This document shows, piece after piece, positions 21,901 to 34,106 of a DNA stretch of 64,000 nucleotides (position 1 is the first letter of the stretch; each line of letters starts with the position of its first letter). This stretch comes from Branchiostoma floridae (lineage: Eukaryota > Chordata > Leptocardii > Amphioxiformes > Branchiostomatidae). The position numbers and the translations under genes were made by a program. The notes under the pieces are model-generated. The model had not been told where the DNA came from. It did no database searches and saw nothing but the letters and a program-made list of their open reading frames with translations. The stretch covers positions 16,625,856 to 16,689,855 of the forward strand of contig NC_049983.1 of the NCBI RefSeq assembly GCF_000003815.2. The letters run 5' to 3'.

Positions 21901-24900
21901 TTCAAATGTATAACTGGGACAAATACATAGTCCAATAGGGCAAACTTCGAGGTCGCATGACTGTGCTTTATTGGACAGGACAGCTATAAGGACGAGAGAA
22001 CGTCATGTTTGGTACTGTTGTCTATTTCTGTGAAATGACGTTGCGTTTCCTCGCGGTGAGTGACCCTGTACAAGGGAAGACCACTGTCGAGGTCAGGCAA
22101 AAACAAATCTGTGCGTGGAAAGACGGAGTTGCTTCGTGTCAGGAACGGAAGGGAGAGGTCAGGGGTTCGAGTCCCACTGCTGTAGCACATCATGTGACGC
22201 ATGGTGAAAGTCCAAGGACTCGCTCTAGCTCTGCGAGCGGCCCTTGTAACACACGTCGTACACACGGGCTACGACATGTCGTGCTTGTGTCGCACAAACG
22301 TCAACTGTCTTGTAGCTAAAAACATTGTTGTACATGTGACAAGGTCTCGGCAGCCCGGCTACGACAGGCAAAACGTCCTTGTCACACATGTCGTACACAT
22401 AGTTTACGACAACAAATTGAGGCATGTGCTGTAAGAATTTCAACAGTCTTAGTCTTCATGGTCAAGGAAAACAGTGTTCCACATTCTTCTTGTCCTCTGT
22501 TGACTTTCTACATGTACCCTAGACTCTCTGTTAGAACATGTCGTATTCACGGTTCACGATCTTCTGAAACTCTGGACACTTTGGGCCCATTAGCTGCCAT
22601 GCATCGGAAGCAGATTGAAGCCGATGTCGTGGGGCAGTCGCGGGTTTGTCGTGCGACATATGAAACTGTCTTGTTATGGAAAACGTGCGTAGATCCATGT
22701 CGAATCGTACGAAAAAAAAGATCGTACAACCGTAGTGTCAGCAGCACGATTTTTTACACGGCACTTGACGCTCATCATAAAGTATCATAACATATAAAAT
22801 CTCTTCTGAATTGCAAAGGCAACCAGAAAGCGGTCGTAGCGTGTGCAAATACAAAGGTCTTCGTTTGGCATCAGCATTTCCGAAGAACCCACATCCAACA
22901 CACGTTTTTCTCGTTGAGTTATGGCTTTTACACGGTAGTGATCTAAGAGTGACAGCCCAGCGCTCTAACGATACGGTAGACTAAGAAAGCAAACACAAGA
23001 TGTACGGACCCGATGAGAGATGAAGTGGTATCCTAGTAACACTGTTCTCCGCTTCTATCTAAAATTGATAACAGTCACACATTCAGGACCTTCCCACACA
23101 TTTCAACGACCACTCCCGCCCAACCAAGACCTTCCCACGACATCGCCACGACCACTTCAGCCCAACCAAGGTCGGCGCTGGGCTGGGAGAAGTCAGGAAT
23201 CTATCCTATTTTGCTCCACCGTCGCTCCTCTGGTAGCCTCCAATTAGAATATGACCTTCACGATTTCCAAGTCCATACTCGGTCGGCGCAGCAGGCGACT
23301 TTTAAATATTAGTAGGCAATCTTGGTGACCAACTTTCAACCACAGACGAATTTGCTTATGACTGATTCCCAACCATCGTCTGGTAAATGTCGGAGATCCT
23401 AAGTTGCAAAAAGTCTGTGGTGCCCCCTTCTCTGTTCATGGATGGTTGTAGCGCCCTGGTTTAGATGTGACGACGTCTGGGTATGTGTCCAGGATTCTTA
23501 CTTGACGTACATCAGTGTTCCGCTCTGATCCAAAATTGATTTAATGGACGTTTGATTCCCATTGCCATAGGCATGTCGTCAAACCACTTGTTGCATCGAG
23601 CTTCTTGCTGTGAAAAAAATAGCCGACGGGCACAAGATACAAGAACAGTACTGTAGTGTACACCTTTCTATTGACTGTGATAGTTTTCTGCAACGCTAAG
23701 CAAATTTCTCTGTACTGAACTTACAGCTTCTTGTGCACGCTAGAGTAAACTATGATGAAGGGATTTGGGGTCACATATGGTCAACGCAGTAAACATTGGG
23801 CTCGTAGAATGAACAGAGAGGGATACATTTTTCGTTTGCGCAATTGCGGTTTTTATTATATAGTTGGTTGGCTTGTATTTACAAAATTCCACAACTGGTA
23901 AAATGCACAGTTTTTAGCGGTTTTATTTCTTACATTGCTTTCTTACACACGACTGATAGTCACCCTCTTTAAAGGGCGCGAAATGGTAGGGGTTAGGCAG
24001 ACTAAAAGAGTGACAAAGTCCACATTAAAAGGAAAACGTTTGTGCTCTAAATCTAGACTAAGATCGCACCCCCAAGCGTAAATCAGTAATGATATGTTGC
24101 ACGCCAGTCTGTGATAAATACTGTTTACAGTAGTGCATTAGTCGTTTAGAAAAGGGGTCATTTTTGTTTTCACCTTTTAAACCTGCACAACTCGCATAAG
24201 TACTTAATACACTAATGTCTACAATTATATTAAGGGGTCAGATTGTTTGAAGAAACTTAAAGAGTTGAAGCTGTGATTCAAGTGACAGTAGTAGGTAAAA
24301 ACCTATCAGTCGCACAGCTATACGTCAATAGACCCTGTCAGACTAGTACTGGTTCCACTTTCCATGGCTTCCATCTAAAGCGTTTTAGAATTTCTTTTGG
24401 GGCATGTTGCTGCTAGAGCCGAGGAGCTAGCCTGTGAAGCCCCCGAGGTAGTCTTACTTCGACCCAAAACTGTTCAGAATGATCAATGAGGTCGACTCTA
24501 CAACTATTTTGCAGCAGGAAACGCCGTAGGGTAGGTGCGTTGAAAAAGTCGCACAACTTTCTCTTTAAGAGAGCTCTTCATGTTCAAATTCTTATATTTT
24601 ATCGGCCGCAAGATTGGCGTGTTTTCAACTGTTTCTGTGTTAAATGTATATTTTGTCTTGGCGAGAGTCGATTGTTTGCTGTTTGTTATTGTTGATCAAA
24701 CAGCTAGTGCAGCATGAAACTGTTTTGGATGCGGCGGGAGTTATTTTGATACGGACCAAATACATCATCACTGTACATGTCACGCGGAATGTCCATTTAA
24801 GTCCAATTCACACGATCGGTGCACCGGTGGCATCTATCTTTTAAGAGGGTTTGCCAGTTATAGTTGAAAATATGATACTGCTCTTTATGATATTCGTACC

Positions 24901-26138
24901 CCCCCCCCCACACACACACACACACATACGCAGCGACACACATGCACGTGATCGTAACTAGTGTTCGAAAGCGAGCGCCTATTAAAGAGAAATCGTTATG
25001 TTGCACCATGAAACCGCCATCTTGGTTAAAAAAAAACACCAGTTTAAATCGCCCTTGTCATCAAGACAACTCTCGCCAACCACTTTCTGCAGATCGCCCT
25101 AGGCAACGTCTCAAGTCATTAGTATGCAAACAGTCGCCTCACGTACGCTACAGGCCGTGAATAAATCACCCGGACATGATAACCCAGTTTGTCGGCTTGT
25201 CATATTGACCAATCAGCCGCGAAGGCGTGATGTCAGCTATCAGCACGTGTTAACGGTTTTGTTTGAGAGCAAAGTTAAATACACAACTCGATGTTTCTTT
25301 TTTGCGTCCAAATTGGGACATCAAACAGTATGATACTATTGTGTGTGCCGGCCATAGGGCATGTCATGTAGATATAACTTCACACGTGAGGTGTTATCAA
25401 CTATCCTGATAACGTACCTTATCAATATATACCCGCATCGTTTCGTATGGCCTGTCCTGGCATCTAAATTATAAGCTAGTTTTCTTACTCCATCTTTTCT
25501 TTTATGTCCTACAAGTTTCCCGTAGATTTTAACTATTTAACATTTTGTCTAAACTATTTGTCTAAACACATCATTCTTGACCTTTTTCAAGTCAGAAACC
25601 CCAAATTGTACCATTCTATACTATTTCCGTCATATTAAAAATAGTTGTGACCACTGACACCCAACAAAAATGCTCAGTTAAGTCTATAAAACCTTAACTG
25701 TTGATGTGTATTACGGGTGTATATTGATTGAAGTATTCGTGAATTGTCTAGATCTTAAACATAACTTTATAGCAAGGTGTTGGCTTACAGTCTACAACTT
25801 TTTAAGGATCTTAATTGTATAAAATGTTGTTACATGAACCCTTTTGTGTTGTATTTCGCGAAGAATCAACAACTAAAACGTATTTTTTTCTGTCTGTTTT
25901 CCGTTTTCCCCAGGCCCATTTGCGGCGTCACACCGGTGAGAAGCCGTTCGCCTGCACGTGGCCCGGCTGCCAGTGGAGGTTCTCCCGGTCCGACGAGCTG
26001 GCCCGGCACACGCGCTCCCACTCCGGAGTCAAGCCCTACCAGTGCACCATGTGTCACAAGCGGTTCTCCCGCTCAGACCACCTCTCCAAACACATCAAGG
26101 TCCACGTCCAACGCCTGGCCAGGACCAACCGGATATGA
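18991..26138 (+). CDS. KLF15: Krueppel-like factor 15 orthologue, C2H2 zinc-finger transcription factor
   Basis: Two coding exons, 18991-19821 (277 codons) and 25914-26138 (74 codons plus TGA), are joined phase 0 by a GT-AG intron inside zinc finger 1 after SSHLK; the product has 351 residues (human about 416). The start is a good Kozak context (aaacATGG) and begins MVD as in vertebrate KLF15. Three C-terminal C2H2 fingers occupy about residues 261-341: Cys261/266 with His279/283, Cys291/296 with His309/313, and Cys321/324 with His337/341. The linkers HTGEKPFAC and HSGVKPYQC and the end [12 protein letters not shown] are diagnostic of KLF15 rather than KLF9/13 or KLF10/11. A conserved short N-terminal motif (VFLDYLFSQ) follows a Ser-rich acidic stretch; the middle is Pro-rich. 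KLF15 binds GC/CACCC boxes in the nucleus and controls metabolic genes in vertebrates. The C-tail after the fingers is only ten residues. Confidence 0.93.
22240..22760. repeat. Region of GTCGTAC-type repeats in KLF15 intron
   Basis: Two units about 135 bp apart (near 22242 and 22377) share 'CCTTGTnACACAyGTCGTACACA' in shortened form, each followed about 10 bp on by TACGAC. Further GTCGTGCGAC and TCGTACGA-like motifs continue to about 22740. The motif matches the 18-bp minisatellite at 9334-9495 and the hairpin at 12501-12528. A B-box-like GGTTCGAGTCCC lies just upstream at 22163-22174. Confidence 0.45.
24899..24926. repeat. C9 run followed by (CA)n
   Basis: A homopolymer of about nine C merges into (CA)n, an ordinary microsatellite. 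Confidence 0.85.
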
Positions 26139-27246
26139 CGTCACGCAGAGGCGGAAGTGACGTCTCCACGCACAGACTGTATATTAGGGAATTTACGTAC
26201 ATAGAACGTAGCTGTAGGACTGCGCACTTCGTTGTCATAAGACAATCATGTCATTCCTATGGAGTGAAAAAAACAGCAAAATCAATTGCAAGGGACTTCA
26301 GACTCGGCATCTTGACCTTTTGTGACCATTGATAACTCTTCGAGGGAATTTAGTATGGCAAGGCAAGACTTAGAGTCAGGACACGTGACCCCTCTATTTT
26401 GCTTGAACTGGTGGCTACGGACTGGATGGAACAATGTGATCGCAGGGTCACGAACATGTGGTCGGCTAGAGGTCAACGCAGGACACCGTCTACAGAGAGA
26501 AGTGCAAAGAGAAGCGCCACCCCTGCTAGCGAATGGGCTCTCCCAAAAGGAAACCCAACAGAAGTGCCTTACCGAAGGTCGTGGGACGGTACTTGTATCA
26601 AAATAGGACAGGACAAATCCCGTCACTCCTGGCAAGAGCTGGTGATTCCATTACCCCAAAGGGGTGAACTTTTCTCACAAACAGTTGCCACTGATTTCCA
26701 TCAAAGGATCGGGAACAAAACAAGAGTGCGTCTTGAAGGGACCTGAGAACTCCACAACATTATGTACTTAACTGCCATCATTGCTTAAAACTTAATTACT
26801 TGTGATACTTAATGAAGAAACGTGAAGTTAGAGATACGTGTTAACGTGTATGTGCTAACAGAATTGAGAAATACATTCGCCCCTAGGGCGTCGCCAAAAA
26901 TACGAAATCTGACAGTTTGGATCGAAATACACTTTACCAATGATTACTGTGCCTAGAAGATTGTCCGGAGGAAAACATACATACGGTATAGGTATATTGG
27001 AACAAGGTATGTTGCCCAGAAAAGTGTTGTCTTTAAGAGCTTAAGGGAGAGATTACTTTCTTTCATGGTAGCATACACAGTAAGATAAAACATAGCGTTG
27101 AACAAACAAGAAAAAAAACACTAACAAACAAAAACAATAGGTCAGATAGATATAATGTTAAAAGTAAAAGCTATGCACTTGTCAATGTACGACCCAAGCA
27201 GTGGGGAGAAGGGTTGACATCAATGCCTCAATATGGTGTCTTATTC
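26139..27246. other. KLF15 3' UTR and downstream, end not located
   Basis: Sequence following the KLF15 stop. I find no canonical AATAAA in the first kilobase, so the transcript end cannot be placed. Open frames at 26282-26746 on both strands have no domain and are treated as chance. Confidence 0.4.
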
Positions 27247-27386
27247 GTGACGTCACAGCCGCCATATTGGTTGGTTAAACCTGTACGCCTTGGATTTATA
27301 AATGTGTCTGTGTGTACTGAATCATGTGACTGTCACATATTCAAATTCACCTGCAAACTTTCAGATTTAACTAGCCAACATGGCGG
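27247..27386. mobile_element. MITE with CCGCCATATTGG end, copy 2
   Basis: Inverted relative to 15424-15550. The ends CCGCCATATTGG (27259-27270) and CCAACATGGCGG (27375-27386) are inverted repeats. A TGACGTCA palindrome lies just outside the left one in both copies. Confidence 0.65.
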
Positions 27387-28166
27387 ACAATACATTTACA
27401 AATTGTACTGTGATGGAGGTTAGCGCTGTGTCATATGTATGGGGCTTCTGTACCCCCTTTCCCCCCTTGGAATGTTCATGGACCAGGGGCATTATCCAGG
27501 GGTTACAAGGGAATGGCCACGAAATCACAATACATCACCTTTATTTCTTTTGTAAAAGGTCTACATTGTCTACTTTGGGTTTTAAAATCAGGCAGCTACA
27601 ATGAATCATTATTCGGTGAGCACATCCTTAGGAAATAGAAGTGGGTGGCCCTTTGATATCAAAAGGGATTTTGTTTATATGATTAGAATGTTTTGGTTTG
27701 AAAAGCAAGAAATGTAAAAAGGGCCAAGAAAGGTCGTACCAGTAATGGACAGTGTCGAAAAGGAGTGGTTTGAAAATAACACATTTAAAGGGAGGGGCCA
27801 TGTGAATTTTTCTGATCCCAAATACCGAGCTATTTTGTTTGAATAGCACTAGAGGGACATTAACAGCTAGCCAAACGCTGTAGCAAGGCCTAGAACAAAC
27901 AATTCTAAACCCAAGTAAAATATTGTCATGTCGACGCGTTTTAAAAACAAACATGGTGATTTAGTGGCCGTTCCCGAAACCCCAACAGTGTACATGTGTA
28001 AGTCAAAACATAGCGTAATGGAAGCAAGATGGTTGGGTAGAGAGGAGTGCGAAGCCAAATTCAGTCAGCCATAGCCTGGAACGTCTATCGCGGGTTTGGC
28101 TGGGGCATTGGGCTGCCCGACGCACGCGGGTCAACTTTGGGACTTTGTAGGGGTTAGGTTCACACT
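27387..28166. other. Intergenic, nothing assignable
   Basis: Several open frames up to 108 codons on either strand, none with domain or splice support. An exact YY1-like or MITE-like motif is not seen beyond the left border. Confidence 0.4.
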
Positions 28167-28175
28167 GCTACCGTG

Positions 28176-28335
28176 TACTCCAGGCAGATTTACCAGTGAC
28201 ATAAGATAGTACCAAAGCTGGCTAAGGAATTTCAGCTGGCCAAAGGGAATCATCAGCCAAACACACCCCTTGGCTTCACTCCTCTGGCAACTTTTGATGC
28301 TATCTTATGCTACCGTAGGATCTGCTTGGAGATTA
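28176..28335. mobile_element. TAATCTCC-family MITE, 160 bp, second complete copy
   Basis: The right end GATCTGCTTGGAGATTA is intact and the left end is altered to TACTCCAGGCAGAT. The flanks carry a perfect 9-bp duplication GCTACCGTG (28167-28175 and 28336-28344). The interior shares 'ATAAGATAGTACCAAA', 'CTTCACTCCTCTG' and 'TCTTATGCTACCGTA'-like segments with 14005-14181. Confidence 0.85.
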
Positions 28336-28344
28336 GCTACCGTG

Positions 28345-30969
28345 TGCTATGGTTGATCGGGTGGCGTAGATCTCCAACAGCCCCGAACAACGCCGGGCCC
28401 TGAACTCACGATACCAGATCGGATGCAAGGTTATGTCAGCCCGAGCGGTGCTCACGTGCAAATGCAGATGACGTCAATTGGGACTGTGTGTGTTTATACG
28501 CAACACTCGGGGCTTCTATTAAACTTTTACCCGTTCGTCTAGTCGTGTAAATGTGAAGTAGTCTCTTGTAAACGGATGCATGTGTTGTGCAAGGTCGCCA
28601 CACACGCATGCGGATGTTGTTAGTCACGTTTAGAACTGTCGTCTGATAAGCCGCGGTGAGAGAAAAGCGCGGGAAAAGAGAGGGTTTACCTAGCTACTGT
28701 GTTCTCTGTCTCTCTCGGGGCAACGTTCCAAGCTTCTAATGCGAGACTTTTGTGTCAACATCCTGATGTTGTAAAGACATTTCTAAAGTGGTTGGTTGGG
28801 CCAACAAGCGGGGAATAAAAAAGCCTTGTGTTTTGGAAGGTTCGTGTGTGGGTCATGTTTACAAGTTGCTTTGTTGTTTTTCTGGAGGCCAAGGGCACTA
28901 GGATGTAACACTGGGAGAATAAAGCATTTTGGACATTCTATATAGTGATCTAAGTTTGCAATTCTATACATGCTTCTAAAGCAAATATCCACACTTAGAT
29001 ATCAGCTATTCATTGAAGAATTTTTATTCCTTTAATTCTTCACAATTCAGCTACCTTAAGGGCTCAGTGAATGGGTTTTAGTCCAATTAATCAAAACAAC
29101 CAACTTCAACTTGTCATGAGAACATAGTGGTCTTCTCAGTCATAACGTTATGCGCAATCTCCAAGTAGAAGTAGGACAGAAAGAAATAACTGAACCAAAT
29201 GCGATGGAAGTTTTGAAATGCGCATGAAATACACATTATATGAGTCCTGTTCTAAAAGACGACATGTTTTGAATTGTAAAAAAAAAAATCGTAATTTTCG
29301 GCGTATGTCGTTTTTTCTAGTCAAACCTAGATGTAACATTGACTTTCACAATTCCACCGAGTGCCCTAATACCGCCACATAAAATAAAAGACTGTTATAG
29401 AGGCCTTCTCAAGATTGTCTTGGACACATATATTAGTAACTATCTGAGGTGTATGTACCTAGCTCAGGATCCATGCTGCATTGGTACATCTCTTCCCATT
29501 TTTCTCATGTGGCAGTATCATGGCATCCGGTGAAATTACGAGAGTTGATGTTATGTGACAATAATACTACAACGTTACGCCACTGAAAATACTGACTAAA
29601 TGCTGCAAATATACGCGCAAACACTGTGCACGGATCCTATGAGTATGACCGAATGTATTTTCACCAAATTTTCTCACCACAAATCTCACAATGAAACCTC
29701 ACCGTAAACGTATGTCAGTACCTCGCGTAGACTTTCTACTTGTAACGTTATCTCTCGGATAGATGTATAATTCGACATGCACCAAGAGACCGTGGAACGC
29801 TTCGGCCTCTTCACACTTGATAAATCATGCTGTCTCGCCGCTATTGTTTGCATGCCACGTACCGTTAGTTATTATATAATCATGATAAACTCGTACATCA
29901 TGCACAAGTTGAAGTTCGTGCCAAATAAGTGTACACTGAACCTGTTGTTTAAAGAAATGACCCCCTCCCTCCCTTCATATGTTGTTATTTGCATTTAATC
30001 TATCATGCTTTACTGCATACAATGCAGGATTGTAAATATAACGTTCAAGTCATATTAACACCGAACTTTTCTAATGTTTTGATGTAACGATTTTTACTCC
30101 CAATATCTGCTCGGAAGTTAGATGCGCATCAAAAATTAAAAGAGATTAGCATCTTATCATATATTCACATCATATATGATTTCAATAAAGATGATGCAAA
30201 AATAGCGCATGACATATAGTATCTGAAAAGTTTATTGTTTTTGTGTCTTTGTATGTCAAGATGCAAAGAAAACAATCCTACCAAGATAGAGAAATAAACA
30301 GGTTTTACGTTACATTGTAATGCAGACGTGTAAAGGAACAATGCTGATACTTGTATGTAGCTGGAAAAGCAAACACGGTAGACTAAAAATGAGTCAAGTT
30401 ATTGTACACTTTAACCAACGTCAACACACGTAACACTACAAGCCAAGTGTTCGTGTTTCCCGTCTCCTGTCGAAGCGTGCAGGTACAAACCCACGGGACG
30501 TTTCTACACACTCGAACCGTGATGAATCGCTCAGTTTCGCCGTGTGGTGTTGACACTTCCTATCGAAGTTGAATCGGACCGACCGGAACAGTCAACACTC
30601 GCACAGGGGCTACGGACAACACCAACGGGACTTTCTTGGCAGCCACCGCTAACAATTCGGGAATTTCTGTGTTTTGGAAAGTCGTTTGCTCACGCGGATC
30701 TTGGCTTAAGTCCAGGTGTAAGCTCCACGCATGGCGGCGGAGTTATGCAATGATATTTGTGTGCTCAGGGCAGGGTACTAATGTGGATATAATCAGTTTA
30801 TGTCGCAGGACAAAGTTCGGTAGGCTGGGGACTCTAACCAATCAGAACAGGCATGCCGAGCGTTATCTGGCGCGAAATGAATTTATGTCGGTCATCAAAT
30901 GTTGTTGTGGTTGGATACGTTTGTTTGGGGAAGTTGGTAATGTGTGTATGCGACGATATTGTGGTATGA
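28345..30969. other. Intergenic, a dispersed-repeat fragment but no gene
   Basis: The stretch 29390-29500 (ATAGAGGCCTTCTCAAGA followed by CTGCATTGGTACATCTC) belongs to a dispersed repeat that is also at 32870-32965 and 48868-48975. No supported gene; a CATGGCGGCGGAG segment near 30731 is GC-richer but unaccompanied by an exon. Confidence 0.4.
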
Positions 30970-30984
30970 GTGTTTATGTGATTA

Positions 30985-31300
30985 CATGTATATATGTGTG
31001 TGTGCGTGTGTGTGTTTATGTATGTGTGTGTATGTGATTATTTATGTGTGTGTTTGTGTGTGTGTGTGTGTATGTATGTGTGTGTGTGTGTGTGTGTAAT
31101 CATATATATGTATGTGTGTGTGTGTGTGTGTGTGCGTATGCGTGTGTGTGTGTGTGTGTGAGTGAGGGAGAGAGAGAGAGTGTGTGTGTGCGTGCGTGCG
31201 TGCGCGTGTGTGTCAGAGAGAGAGTGTGTGTGTCTGTGTGTGCTGTGTGTGTGTGTGTTTGTGTGTCTGTGTTTGCTGTGTGTGTGCGCGCGCAGAATGA
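30985..31300. repeat. (TG)n-rich microsatellite
   Basis: About 300 bp of imperfect TG dinucleotides with interruptions by TATG, GAGA and GCGC. It produces spurious open frames of CVCV and HTHT type on both strands. Confidence 0.95.
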
Positions 31301-31305
31301 CAACA

Positions 31306-31975
31306 GCAAAACAAACCACAGCCGAGCTGTTTATGTAAATATTGTGGGTTATCGATGGTATTGAAGAGCCCGTCTCAATAAAACCGTCTACAACCGTCCT
31401 ACTTAACTGCGACACGCAGACAAAACTTTCTTACACTGCAAAATGTAAAAATATTACTCCTTTGTCGTCTAGTGTCATTGAGTACCGGTTGGTGGCCGTG
31501 TTTTTCCTGGGTGTTGGCCAAGTCGTTGTTCAGGTCCAGTCTAGACGGCCCCATTCTTCCCAATGTTTGCAGTTTTCTCTCAACACCTGCAATTGTCCCA
31601 CCGAGCCTTTTGTCCAAGGAACTGTAGGATCAAATAAACGATAAATCTGATTTATAATGTGGGACTAAATAACGTGACTAGTAATGCCGTTACTTTGAGT
31701 CATTACAACAGGGTGGAGTAGTTTGTGTTTAAGCCGCATTTGTCACTTCAGAGTTGACGTGCGTCACAGAACTTTGGACCGAATTGTAGGGAAACTTAGC
31801 AACTTACAATTATGAGGACTCGATGCAATCTGTCTGTATCTCTGTTATATTTTATCGGACCCTTACCTTCCTCGTGACCTCAATAAAAAGCGGCCTGCAG
31901 GCCGTTTTGAGCTTCTTATGAATAAATAAAGTTCAAACAAACAATTCAAACAAACTCTTTGCCATAACACTGATG
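31306..31975. other. Intergenic between microsatellites, nothing assignable
   Basis: A perfect inverted repeat AGCGGCCTGCAGGCCG lies near 31889-31906. Otherwise no feature is supported. Confidence 0.35.
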
Positions 31976-31981
31976 AGCAAA

Positions 31982-32190
31982 TTCTCTCTCTCTCTGTCTC
32001 TCTGTCTGTCTCTCTCTCTTTCTGTGTTCTTGCCTCTCTCGGTGTATTTCTCTGTCTCTGTCTTTCTCTCTCTTTGTCTCGAGCTCCCTTCTCTCCTCCT
32101 GCGCGCGCTCTCTTGCCGTCTTTCTCCCCTCTCATTCGCTCTGTCTCTCTTTCAGTTTCTTTCTGTCTTTCCATCTTTCTTATTCGCAAG
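31982..32190. repeat. (CT)n-rich tract
   Basis: Imperfect pyrimidine repeat of CTCT, CTGT and CTTT units; open frames on both strands are by-products. Confidence 0.9.
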
Positions 32191-32869
32191 AACTTTAACT
32201 GACATTCATTTCCACAAGACACATTGTCTACAACTCTTCTCTACCTCTTCTATCTTGTCTCTTACCCCTTCTCTTTTTCCCTTTTCCTTTACTTTGTCTG
32301 ATGTGTCAGGGTTGCGTTGCACAGTGAGGGCTCAAATATTATGCCAAAGATCCTTAAAGTAATCTCTACGTAATTTGCGTAATATTCAACATGTTTCCAA
32401 TCTTTGTTCATAGAACAGCCCTTCAATTGAAAAGTTAGAATTTTTAAAAAAGCACTGATGTTAAGTGTTGAAAGATGTTGATCAAATCACGCATCACAAT
32501 GCTCTTGCAGTGTTCGTTATAAATCAGGCAAGGATATCACTTTACCCTGTATACATGTGTAATTCTACGGTCCGGCGAGCTACAACTCCCCATGAAACCG
32601 CAAAACATGTTACGGAGATTTACCGATTGCCAACTAGAAAAACGAAAACAGTCAAACAAAGACTACAAACAAAATACCAAGAAAGCTTTGGTCAATTTGT
32701 TTGTGGATAATCCACTTTACGAAACAAGAAAACAACGTACAGGGCAGTACCCGCATTTAGCAGTGAGTGAGTGAGTGCTGAAACTTAACCGACTATACAT
32801 CAATACAAGGAGCTTTCTTAAGAAAAAGCTCTTTGGTGAATGCTCATGATTCCGCCAAGCATATTACCG

Positions 32870-32965
32870 CCACGTTGGTAGTTCTTCTCAAGAATGTCTT
32901 GAACACCTGGAAATTTGAAGTGCGCATACCTCGGGTATTGCTGATTCTGCATTAGTAAATCTCAA
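32870..32965. repeat. Dispersed repeat copy (CTTCTCAAGAATGTCTTG type)
   Basis: Shares 'TTCTCAAGAATGTCTTG', 'ACACCTGGAAATTTGAAGTG', 'GCATACCTC' and 'CATTAGTAAATCTC' in order with 48868-48975 and, more weakly, 29390-29500. Class unknown. Confidence 0.5.
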
Positions 32966-33173
32966 ATTGAGTTAATTAACGCCAAATTCCAAGAAGGAAA
33001 GAAAACAGGGGCAACAGAAGGGAAGACAAACGAATGGTGGTGATCTGACGAAAATATGTTTTTCCGAAAGAATATTCATTTATTTCATTACAGGCTGGCT
33101 AGGCCGTTTTGAATGTTTTCAATTTGTACGTGGTATCCTTCATAATTTTGGCAACGACAACAATACATTTATC

Positions 33174-33240
33174 ATATGCCAAAAAGCAGTTACTCAAGCA
33201 ACTTTTCCAGCTGCTTGAGCAACTCCTTTTTGGCATATCT
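33174..33240. repeat. Hairpin repeat, ATATGCCAAAAAG arms
   Basis: Two arms of about 30 bp face each other: the left is ATATGCCAAAAAGCAGTTAC and onward through TCAAGCAAC, the right returns GCTTGAGCAAC and CTTTTTGGCATAT. Related, decayed copies are at 47503-47590, 54590-54650 and 42553-42590. This is a dispersed repeat family of uncertain class. Confidence 0.65.
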
Positions 33241-33249
33241 TATTACCTG

Positions 33250-34080
33250 GATGTCTAACCTTCATCGACGTATACTTGTATAAACTTTTATGAAATACCA
33301 GAAGACCTAATAAAATTCTGAATATATACTCCTGTCCAATGCAACGTCGACAAATAAATCAATATGCAATGCAAACACTGAAATATCAAGTCTGTCATTC
33401 TTCCATTCTTCCAGCGGATAAACATGCTGAGATGTGGTTTCTAAAACGTCCTTGCCCGCACGCCAGCCTTGGTCTATTTTCTGGCCACTTGCATAATCAG
33501 TACGCACACGTGTTAACGCACACATGCAAGCATTGGTATCACCCAAGGTCTGACGCAACGAAATACAGTGTTAAATCTTGGTAGGAACTCCTCTGAAATC
33601 GCCGCGCCCTGTGTCATGATTTGTCAGATTTCTCGTCTGGAGTTTTTATCGGTGACAGCCAGACTGGCTTTGAGGTTCTGGTTCAAGGTCAGGTACAATG
33701 TCGTGGGACGGATTTTGGGACAGTATGCAACTGTTGTACCACTCATTTGGGATTTTTTGTGTGTAGAAAATAAGATGTTGAACAAAACATTTCTAGAAAT
33801 TCTGTATAAAGCTTATCTCTTATTCTGTATCATACATAGCTTATATCTTTGAAAGCATTTTGGCTTTCAGTATTTAACGCTATTATATTTGCACCGGGAA
33901 CCAAAGACCATCGCATTGAAAATGGCGAATCCGCAGAGATCTACCAATGTAGTATCAGTAATTCTAAAAGTTTGAACACTTCAGATATCCAGGTGTTCTT
34001 GTTAAGGCCTCGGTAGATCGAAACAATTTTTCTCCATATCTTTAAAGCGGATACCCAATGGTACCAGGCAGGATCGCTGT
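33250..34080. other. Intergenic, nothing assignable
   Basis: Short open frames only (for example 33,568-33,852). No domain or splice support. Confidence 0.4.
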
Positions 34081-34086
34081 TTGCCA

Positions 34087-34106
34087 CAGCAAGATCTGCT
34101 TGGAGA
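34087..34106. repeat. Solo end of TAATCTCC-family MITE
   Basis: AGATCTGCTTGGAGATTA is an exact match to the right end of the 177-bp MITE; no matching left end or duplication is found nearby. Confidence 0.6.

Larger units (their letters stand above)
19822..25913 (+). other. KLF15 intron 1, 6.1 kb
   Basis: Donor AAG|GTTGGT (a weak +4 context) and acceptor ccgttttccccag|GCC. Most of it is unremarkable AT-rich DNA. It contains a repeat region rich in GTCGTACA-type motifs (22240-22760), a C9 run followed by (CA)n at 24899-24926, and a CCGCCATCTTGGTTAAA motif near 25014-25030 that resembles the end of the 15424/27247 MITE family. No further exon is seen. Confidence 0.75.

Noticed and set aside
22120-22180. 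tRNA or SINE from GGTTCGAGTCCC
   Set aside because: Only a B-box-like sequence is present; no A box at the expected distance.
30985-31415. Cys/Val- and His/Thr-rich open frames
   Set aside because: (TG)n microsatellite read in both directions.
31863-32362. Ser/Leu-rich and Arg/Glu-rich open frames
   Set aside because: They translate the (CT)n tract.
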